Positions 8,500-15,000 of a stretch of 15,000 nt of DNA are shown here, in pieces; the first letter of the stretch is position 1, and each line of letters starts with the position of its first letter. A program made the position numbers and the translations under genes. Under the pieces are notes generated by a model. The model worked only from the letters and a program-made list of their open reading frames with translations, was not told where the DNA came from and searched no databases. The DNA is from Actinidia chinensis (lineage: Eukaryota > Streptophyta > Magnoliopsida > Ericales > Actinidiaceae): NCBI GenBank assembly GCA_009663005.1, contig CM018896.1, forward strand, positions 8,543,388 to 8,558,387. The letters are read 5' to 3'.

Positions 8500-9580
8500 A
8501 TCCCCAATCCAAAACGTGTGAAGGGCCGGGCTCATACTTCGCAACATGGAAATATGGAAATTACATTGGCACATTGGCCACCTTGGGGCAAAGCAAGACG
8601 GTATGCCACGGCCCCAAATACGATCAAGAATAGCAACCGTCCAATGAACCTTGAGTGATAGCTTGCCAGTATGCCCAAAACGCATCAAACCCCTCTTAGG
8701 TGAAACCCTCAAGAATACATGATCCCCAACGGCAAATTCCAAATGACGTTTCCTCCTATACGGCGTAACTCTTCTGCGACTCTGCGCCGTGAGTAACCGC
8801 TTCGAATCAATACAACATTCTCGCTCTATACGAACCCATTGACTTTGAAAGCACTGCCTTCTCCAACGTCGGTCCAAACCACGGGTGACCTACATGACCT
8901 TACGTATAACGCCTCAAAAGGTGCCATTACAATGGCTGCTTGATAACTATTGTTATACAGCGAAAACTCACCAAATATCGATGATCCTCCCATGATCCCC
9001 CAAAATCAAGTACATATGCTCGAAGTATGGCTCCAAAATTGAAATAGTACGTTCAGACTGCCCGTCAGTCTGAGGATGAAATGCGTGCTAAGCCTCAAAT
9101 TCGATTTCCTAGTGGGATTGCATCCCCTCCAAGAAAAAGCGATGAAAACGCGGATCTATCCGAAACGGATAGATACTGGAACCCCATGAAGTCTAACATC
9201 TCTCGACCTAAAGAACACAAACAAAAACAAGATCCTCTGCCGAATTTGACAGAGGATAGGAAGAAAAATGAGCGGATTTGTCAAACGATCATATGACCCG
9301 AACGGCATCATGCCCTCGATGTCTAGGCAAACCTGTAACAAAGTCCATGTGATGTTTGCTCCCATCTTCCACTCTAAAACTGGCAATGGTTGTAGCAAAC
9401 CTGTGGCTTCTGGTGTTCGGCTTTCACTTGCTGGACAAGTCAACAACCTCTCGAAACAAACAAAGCAACGTCTTTCTTCATTGTCTCCACCAAAAACTGG
9501 CGACACAGATCATGGTACATCGTCGTCCTCAAGGATGAACTTGCAAGTCGTGTGATGAAAATCACGAAGAAAGTCGTCTC
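8500..9580 (-). pseudogene. pol: Integrase (zinc-binding, DDE core, C-terminal domain), frameshifted
   Basis: Integrase would insert the cDNA into the genome. The zinc-binding region is represented by MKKDVALFVSR (9449-9481) and a broken CLTC-type pair just after it. An open stretch from 9506 to 9156 includes ATGLLQPLPVLEWKM (about 9363-9407), DRLT and RDVRLHGVPVSI (about 9160-9205); a shifted frame then gives SDRSAF, holding the second core aspartate. HAFHPQTDGQSERTISILE at 9031-9087 contains the core glutamate in GQSE. MAPFEALYVRSCRSPV follows at 8880-8927. The open stretch 8877-8467 carries LEFAVGDHVFLRVSP and KLSLK, then SMLRSM, which is the C-terminal GPY/F-type region with one frameshift inside it. 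The first core aspartate falls at a frame break near 9340. Confidence 0.93.
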
Positions 9581-9849
9581 TACTAGACAAGAGGTACAAA
9601 ATGAATCTAGACTTATACCTCAAAACCCCCGTCCAAAGGTAGAGCCCAACATGTTGGTCCTAAACCTCTAGCGATACGATCGCAATCGTCTTGGCATCCA
9701 ACATCTGTTGTTGGCCTCAACGACCATATTAATGATAGATGGTTCTGCAGACAATGTGAACAACATAGCAAAACTGCGTCGTCTCGCCGAGAAGAAAATC
9801 ATACTCACCGATATCCTGACATCTTCCACTCATGGAGGAAATGCTCCCA

Positions 9850-10330
9850 AAACACTAAGCGTTTCCTACTAAGTGCATCAGCCACAAACATTAGCTTTTC
9901 CGCGGACGAATTGTAAGTCGAAGTCATAAGTCTTCCATGTACTCCATCCAACGCCGCTGCCTCAAGTTCAAGTCTTCTGTGTGAACAAGTACTTCAAACT
10001 CTTGCGGTCTGAAAAAACACTTCAAACCGCTCTCCGTACAAGTAGTGCCTCCAACTTTTCAAAGCAAATATTAACGGCCGCAAGTTCAAGTCATGAGTCG
10101 GAAATTTTGTTCTGCGTCTTAAACTGCGAGAACCATACGAACCATTTACACCAACTGCATCAACACGCAACCCAAGCCAATCACGTGAGAATGCAGTACA
10201 CGGTCTACCCCCAACCCTCGCTCGGGTATAACAAGAATTGGTACCGAAGTCAGTTCTTCTTAGCTCTTGAAAAGAATGCTCGCACGCACGTCTCCAAATA
10301 AACGGAATCCCATTCCTCGTAAGCGAGTAA
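9850..10330 (-). pseudogene. pol: RNase H domain, frameshifted
   Basis: RNase H would degrade the RNA strand of the RNA/DNA hybrid. One open minus-strand stretch gives FPTHDLNL (10081-10104), then FALKSWRHYLYGERFEVF (ending 10015). A frame change leads into SLKYLFTQK (9974-10000), then words equivalent to LRQRRWMEY and DLQF, and finally ADALSRKR (9859-9882), the typical end of the RNase H domain before the linker to integrase. The upstream part (10160-10330) is poorly readable. An extra T in a TTT run just before ADALSRKR is a clear single-base break. Order and motifs match Ty3/Gypsy elements. Confidence 0.9.
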
Positions 10331-10479
10331 TTGGTGCCGCTAATCTTGAAACGCCTTTACAAATCGCCGGTAGTCAACCAGAATAAAAACCAAGAAAATA
10401 GAATGCAAATACGGACTTCGGTGGTTCCAATTCATCACTTGCCTCAATCTTTGATGATCCACAGCTACTCCACTACCCG

Positions 10480-11105
10480 ACACAACGTTGACCTAAGAAT
10501 TTCACCTCAGGGGGGGCGGGGCAACCAAAATTCGCACTTGCCTAAACTAGCATAAAAAAACAAACGGTGTCTCGCAAGAGTGTAACACTATTTCAAATGC
10601 TCCTCATGTGACTCAACCGATGGCGAGTAGATCAAGATGTCGTCACGACTACGACCACGAAACAACGGTCAGTATGGATTGAAGATACGATTCATCAAAC
10701 CAGAAAGTTGTTGGTGATTCGTAAGACCAAATGGCATCACCAAGAAACTCATAATGCCCGTAAGCGTGAGCAAAAGCCGTCTTCACAATATCTCCCTCTT
10801 TGATCCGCAATTGATGATACCCGATCTCAATCAATTTTCGAGAAACAAAACTTCGACCTTTTTAATTGGTCAAATAAGTCGTCGATCATCGGAAGGGGAT
10901 ACTTATTCTTTATACCGTCACAAACGTTCAATCGTCGATACTCACACACATTCTAAGCGATCCATCCTTCTTCTTAAGTCAAATAAACCGAAGCTCCCCA
11001 TGGTGATGCGCTAGGTAGGAGAAAACCCTTATCCCACAAATCCTTGATTTGAACCTTCAACTCTTGCAACTCTGCCGATGCAAGCGATACGGTGGTATTG
11101 AGAGG
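10480..11105 (-). pseudogene. pol: Reverse transcriptase domain, frameshifted, disrupted at the catalytic motif
   Basis: This domain would copy element RNA into DNA. Reading the minus strand in order gives AELQELKVQIKDLWDKGF and PSASPWGA (about 11010-11090), [16 protein letters not shown] (about 10860-10910), FSKID with the first catalytic aspartate (about 10830), GYHQLRIKEGDIVKTAF then YGHYEFL (10740-10822), DDILIYSPSVESHEEHL with the paired catalytic aspartates (start near 10644), and GKCEFWL (10522-10542). At least five frame changes are needed to link these. One falls directly before the DD pair: the strict frame reads SRDD, so the aromatic residue normally found there is missing. The stop after EEHLK (near 10590) is another break. 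Family assignment to Ty3/Gypsy is firm; the enzyme as written is dead. Confidence 0.93.
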
Positions 11106-11369
11106 GGCGCGTGCCTAGTATAGATCAATGGAGAACTCAACTCTCCCGCTGCGGTGGTAACTCTGTTCAAATCTTCCCGCAAAAATATCCGGGAACTCGC
11201 AACGACTGGTGGCAAAAGGCACAACTAACTACCTACCCTCATCGACCGCACGCCTAGAAAGAAAATTAACTCCCTTGCCTACCACATCATAACGAAGGAA
11301 CCAAACCACGGACTTCGATCCCCCAACGAATTAAAGTGATCTCCTTGGGTGTACAAATAACTTCGATGT

Positions 11370-11665
11370 CGACACAGTCTATCATGGCCCGATATCCGGT
11401 CCAACCAACCATACCAAGGATTACTTCAAATTAAGTCATGTCTAATACAATAAAATCACCACGAAACGTCGATCAGCGATCTCAACGTCACAAGATCAGC
11501 AAACTCTCTCTTCAAGTCGATCTACTCCCAACTGAGTGTCTACATCATCACTGAATCTATACATCAATCCTCGATCCAAGGCCAAAGTAAACAAAAGATG
11601 ATTAATGAATGAATGTGATGCCCCCGTGTCTGATGAGAAAACGAGCCCCAACGATTAAACATAAG
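11370..11665 (-). pseudogene. pol: Aspartic protease domain, frameshifted
   Basis: The retroviral-type protease would cleave the Gag-Pol polyprotein. The active-site motif is plain at 11604-11630, where the minus strand encodes DTGASHSFI; the D is the catalytic aspartate of the half-enzyme that dimerises. The frame stays open for about 40 codons after it (INHLLFTLALDRGL follows, then a stop after LEERVC). Further on, another frame gives VILGMVGW and IDCVDIEVICTPKEITLIRW (about 11325-11430), the usual ILGM region near the C-terminus of this protease family. The frame between these two blocks is broken. Placement between gag and reverse transcriptase is as expected. Confidence 0.85.
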
Positions 11666-11699
11666 GTAATTACCTCGCACAATTGAGTATCCAATCCAT

Positions 11700-12975
11700 G
11701 CTGGGCCCTGGCGGTCCGCTGTCCCCCGACGTCCCGCTGCTGATGTTATAAGCGTAAACCCGTCCCTGTGTCCCTGACCCTACTGAGTTACAACCTGTGG
11801 TCTGGGACTGATATGAATCTGTGCTGATTAACCGCTGGAGTAGCCTCGGGCCTGAACTGACCGGTAGTTGTGGCGCATCCCATAGCTTTTTTTCCTGACT
11901 GTTCTCCCTTTGGCGTGCACGTCGACTGATATGACCCACCTGACCACACCGCTGCAGGTAGGTGGCCCCCTGACTGTGATTGTCCCCTGTGCCTGGATGT
12001 GAGATTGTCCCCCCCCCCGTAGCGCCTGCCGCTGTTGACCCTTCAGGTGCAGTCCACTATACGATACCCGTTTGATGACAACCAAACCAAATCGGCCCTC
12101 CCCGAGATGTTTTGGCCCGATGATATAATATATTTGGCGGGTCAGACCTCATATGATACTGCTTTTGTGCAGACAATTCCTTGGCTTCTTAAATAACGCC
12201 CCTCTCCGACGGATTGCTTATCCCCGCATTGCGTGACTTAGGATTTGAATCTTCCTAGTCCTCGTTCAATCTCCCTCATGGTTGCCGCTGCGCTGACCAT
12301 TAGTCGAGTAACTTTGATCATTTCCCTGCACTCTTATATTCCTTTGGACGGCCCGTAAGTCCCACCCCCGCATAACTGTTCGCTTTTTCTTCTTCCGTCA
12401 ATACAAATGCTTTTCAAACCTGGACAAGCTAGTAACTTGGCCTCATATTGAGCCACGTCAGCTTCCTTGAACTAATTATACATTTCCATCTCACTCCTCC
12501 TACGAGCCGTAAAATATTGATCAGAAAGCTTGCTTGAAAGGCTCCCACTTCTTTGCTCCCACTTCCTCATGGTCTTCTCACATTGGAGGGCATCCCCCTG
12601 CAATTGATAGGATGCAAACCACACCCTCCTCTTCCTTTCCCTCTGTCTCTAAGATTGTATCCAATGCTCTTGTGACTTGTTCAGCCAATCTTGCCGCAAA
12701 CCAATGGATCCAGTCTCCTTGACGTTGGGGTGGACTTAGTTAAGAAAGGCCCTTCATGGCGGTGGTAGCCTTACCTCTGCCTTCTAACTGTCACTTGCAT
12801 AGTTTGCACTGTTTTCGTTCTCACCACTTGCTCAATGGGCGGTGAACACTCCTTCATAAGTTTCGGGGCCACCCAAATTCGTAGGTGGAGCAAACCTCGC
12901 ACATTTCCTCCTGGATCCGTGCCCCACCTCCGCCTCAACCGACTCTTGGTGATTCACATCGTCTTCCCTCGTCAT
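11700..12975 (-). pseudogene. gag: gag remnant (capsid/nucleocapsid), frameshifted
   Basis: Gag would form the virus-like particle and its nucleocapsid part would bind element RNA. A plausible start is the ATG at 12975, opening a 45-codon stretch that contains FAPPTNLGGPETYEGV before a stop. The retrotransposon-gag core is clear at 12583-12618, where the minus strand encodes FASYQLQGDALQ, followed in shifted frames by QYFTARRRSEMEMY and AQYEAK-like words (about 12430-12530). The zinc-knuckle core CGQVGHISRR lies at 11919-11948; the first and last cysteines of the CCHC motif fall in other frames. A ten-base G run (C on plus, 12009-12018) interrupts the segment just upstream of the knuckle. The 3' limit toward protease is arbitrary. 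Several frameshifts mean no intact Gag can be read. Confidence 0.85.
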
Positions 12976-13274
12976 GAATTCCTACGAGCCCGCGTGCTTC
13001 ACGGCCCCACTAGCTCCCGTAAGGTTTAGCCAACTCTCCTCTATCTCGTTGCGTGTGGCATGTTCTATACACATGCCACAAGAAAGCATAAGATAATCAT
13101 CGCTTGATGATTAAGTCATAAACATGGCTATAGCCATAACGCAATTTACTACATGTAGCATATACTCATGTATCCTAATCACATAGATAGCACACTACAT
13201 TAACCCCTCAATACTTACTTAGACATTTAAACCAAACTGGTCTACCACCCCACGGCTCAGAGTATTCGAACCTA
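12976..13274 (-). other. Untranslated leader between PBS and gag, rich in inverted repeats
   Basis: This is about 300 bases between the primer binding site and the first plausible gag ATG. In retroelements this segment carries RNA dimerisation and packaging signals. It contains four perfect inverted repeats in about 105 bases: TGTGGCATGT/ACATGCCACA (13054-13063 and 13071-13080, loop of 7), AATCATC/GATGATT (13095-13101 and 13106-13112, loop of 4), the palindrome ATGGCTATAGCCAT (13124-13137) and the palindrome CTACATGTAG (13149-13158). The role is inferred from position only. Confidence 0.6.
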
Positions 13275-13276
13275 GA

Positions 13277-13288
13277 GCTCTGATACCA
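13277..13288 (-). other. Primer binding site for initiator-Met tRNA
   Basis: The minus strand reads TGGTATCAGAGC, a 12-base match to the complement of the 3' end of plant initiator-methionine tRNA, the usual first-strand primer of plant Ty3/Gypsy and Ty1/Copia elements. It lies three bases inside the right LTR, so the right LTR is the 5' LTR and transcription runs on the minus strand. The next base differs from the tRNA complement, so pairing would stop at 12 bases. Confidence 0.93.
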
Positions 13289-13879
13289 TGTTGTCATCAA
13301 ACGCCCCGGTCACCAATAAACCCGCCACGTAAGCAAACAACTCAAATCGAAAAAGTCAAACTAAAAACATGACTATACGGCATTCATTAGAGTACACACT
13401 AATCCCATCCCTCCCATGGAACCATGCTTTCGCCTGAGCTATCAAATCCAAACCCATTGATATCGCATGACAATTCCCACAAACCGGCCAAAAGAATAGT
13501 ATACAAGTCCAAAATACTCACTAACATGTTATCCCAAAACAAATATACTACGGACACAAACCCACGCCTTATATTCATGATAACCCTCGGTACTGAAATT
13601 TATGTTATAGGTACAGGTGAGTTAACCTTGAAAAGATTTAACAATGACTTGAAATCCAGCCAATCCAAACCATGATATAATTTATATGATAAAATCATGA
13701 TGGCAAATATTATGCGTTCATCATACCAAAATATACAAAATTTTTTTTCAATCCGTGACTCACAAATCGTCATGTTTTACCACATTATGCTCAGCACAAA
13801 AGCAATAACCCATTCCTTTGACTGACACATCTAGCCATCTACCAATCTCATTATGCACGAAGCACGTGAGACAATCGCC

Positions 13880-14095
13880 TGTCAACTTTCCGACTTTCAA
13901 CCGTTGGCATGACATGCCCTCCGTACCATTGCCATCTAGGACTTTACTGTCAACTTCCCCCGACTTTCAAAAACCGTGGTTATGACCTTTCCCTCCGTAC
14001 CATTGCCATCTATGACTTTATTGTCAACTTCCGGACTTTCACACCTGGGCTTGACATTCCTCTCGTACCGTTTGCCATCGTAGGACTTTATTAAC
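13880..14095. repeat. Same 68-74 bp tandem array in right LTR
   Basis: TGTCAACTT starts recur at 13880, 13948 and 14022, each followed by the GACTTTC ... CTCCGTACC(A) ... TTGCCATC unit. Copy number (three plus a partial) is the same as in the left LTR, so the array predates or accompanied insertion and did not expand in one LTR. Confidence 0.9.
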
Positions 14096-14264
14096 TTTGG
14101 CTTAATCCAAACCATCTTATCAGGTACACTAATTACTACCCGTCGACATATTCTATCGATCTGTCATTCCTTCAAAACCATTCCTATGTACAAATCCAAA
14201 CATATTCACATTACTTTTGCTAAAAGCCTTTTATGTAATGACGGATAATACATATCGCATCAAC

Positions 14265-14334
14265 AACCGTCAATAATAATTATTATTGAAAATCATGCAA
14301 TGCATTTGTTATAAACAATGCTCAAGAAACTTAT
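14265..14334. repeat. 70-bp LTR block with 18-bp palindrome (right copy)
   Basis: This is the partner of 7105-7174, with the palindrome at 14271-14288. See the left copy. Confidence 0.85.
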
Positions 14335-14407
14335 AGATGCTTCACAAAAAAAAGTCCAAAATTTATTGATATCCGAGCCAATATGCAAAAATCACATATT
14401 TAGTTTC

Positions 14408-14640
14408 GACCGAGGTTGACGATCCTAAAGTGAAGTTTAGGTCGACCTAAGTGACGACCTAAGTTTGGTCAGAAAGATTTGCTGACACACCAAAGTGAAG
14501 TTAGGTCGACCTAAGTTGTCATCCTAAAGTGAAGTTTAGGACGACCTAAAATGAAGTTAGTCGACCTAAGTTTGTCAGAAAGATTTGCTGACCGACCTAA
14601 ATTGAAGTGTTAGGGTCCGACCTAAGTTGCCATCCTAAGT
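14408..14640. repeat. AGGTCGACCT palindrome array in right LTR
   Basis: The matching array has TTAGGTCGACCTAA at 14437-14450 and 14501-14514, with variants at 14536-14549 (one substitution) and 14557-14569 (one deletion), and two copies of the AGAAAGATTTGCTGAC spacer. The palindrome core is better kept than the flanking words. Confidence 0.92.
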
Positions 14641-15000
14641 TTCAAGTTTTTACATATGTCGCTCGAAAATTCCCCATCAAAATTCCAATCTCAAACTTAA
14701 AACTTTGTATAAACAATCAAAAATCTTTCATTTTAGGATCCAACACTCAAAAATATACCTATTTAAGCTATCAACACAACCAAAAGTTAACCAACAAGAA
14801 ACCGCCCATTTTTTTTTTCAACTTCCATATAAATCAAATTCCATTTCAGTTCAATACGCAAAATAATATCTCAATAGACTTTATGTAATCTCTTGACCAA
14901 CAATCCAATGAAAACCTCACAAGAAAAAACCACCCCCTTTACCTCAAATCCAAGGCCTGAAAGCTCCTCACAATGGTGAATGCCCGACAATCCGCATTTC

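Larger units (their letters stand above)
6160..15000 (-). mobile_element. Ty3/Gypsy chromovirus LTR retrotransposon (Tekay/Del-like), truncated by window edge
   Basis: Two long direct repeats (6160-8263 and 13292-15000) flank a 5.0-kb interior that encodes, on the minus strand, gag, protease, reverse transcriptase, RNase H, integrase and a chromodomain, in that order. Integrase after RNase H is the Ty3/Gypsy order, and the terminal chromodomain marks a chromovirus. A primer binding site adjoins the right LTR and a purine-rich tract adjoins the left LTR, which fixes the orientation. The right LTR is cut off; aligning its last bases to about 7823 in the left LTR suggests roughly 440 bases are missing, giving a full length near 9.3 kb. 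The left flank is TGAAA (6155-6159), the candidate target-site duplication, whose partner lies outside the window. All coding parts are frameshifted. Clade assignment rests on motif resemblance and is inference; superfamily is secure. Confidence 0.95.
13292..15000 (-). repeat. 5' LTR (right, truncated at window edge)
   Basis: This is the second copy of the long repeat, starting TGTCATCAAACGCCCC on the plus strand and running off the window. Compared with the left copy it carries a five-base insertion after TGTCA and numerous further small indels. It retains the same internal landmarks in the same order: the 65-74 bp tandem array (13880-14095), the 70-bp conserved block (14265-14334) and the AGGTCGACCT array (14408-14640). 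The boundary was chosen from the shared TGTCA start, which leaves a three-base spacer before the primer binding site. An alternative TG three bases to the left (13289) would abut the site directly. Confidence 0.92.

Noticed and set aside
12009..12018. Ten-base C run as a programmed frameshift site in gag
   Set aside because: It is one of many indel-prone breaks and does not lie at a gag/pol junction; homopolymer error is simpler.
13275..13320. LTR boundary at 13289 instead of 13292
   Set aside because: TG at 13289 is possible, but the left LTR starts TGTCA, which aligns to 13292 and leaves the usual short spacer before the PBS.

Overview
The window looks like nuclear DNA of a flowering plant. 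It is AT-rich intergenic sequence full of transposon-derived repeats, plus one large Ty3/Gypsy LTR retrotransposon with a plant-type primer binding site (complementary to initiator-Met tRNA). No bacterial features, tRNA, rRNA, CRISPR array or intact host gene could be supported. Species cannot be named from the sequence.

Layout. Positions 1-6159 are non-coding, AT-rich DNA carrying small repeat debris: an 89-bp inverted/tandem repeat unit (629-717), a retroelement-like conserved stretch (about 1905-2050), a GGTTGAACCGG-rich inverted-repeat element resembling a MITE (about 2150-2603), short tandem duplications (2870-3009, 3414-3493, 5813-6000), a C18 run and a Helitron-like hairpin (4165-4243), a second hairpin (4279-4308), and a GGCCC-rich island with a hAT-like right end (about 4730-5281).

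Positions 6160-15000 are one LTR retrotransposon on the minus strand. Its 3' LTR is on the left (6160-8263) and its 5' LTR is on the right (13292 to beyond the window edge). Between them lie, in minus-strand order, the primer binding site (13277-13288), a palindrome-rich leader, gag with a CCHC knuckle remnant, protease, reverse transcriptase, RNase H, integrase, a C-terminal chromodomain and a polypurine-like tract (8264-8277). Domain order and motifs place it among the plant chromoviruses, most like the Tekay/Del clade. Every domain is recognisable, but the reading frame breaks roughly every 50-150 bases, so no working polyprotein can be read from this sequence.

Main interpretation. The element combines well-kept protein words and plentiful CpG dinucleotides with a very high density of small insertions and deletions, and the two LTRs also differ largely by small indels. 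That pattern fits a fairly young element recorded with uncorrected long-read errors at least as well as it fits an old decayed copy. The most interesting unexplained parts are non-coding: a 70-bp LTR block with an 18-bp palindrome that differs by one base between the LTRs, arrays of a 14-bp palindrome (TTAGGTCGACCTAA) and of 65-74 bp repeats inside the LTRs, and four inverted repeats packed into about 105 bp of the leader between PBS and gag. I did not find a convincing new biological system.
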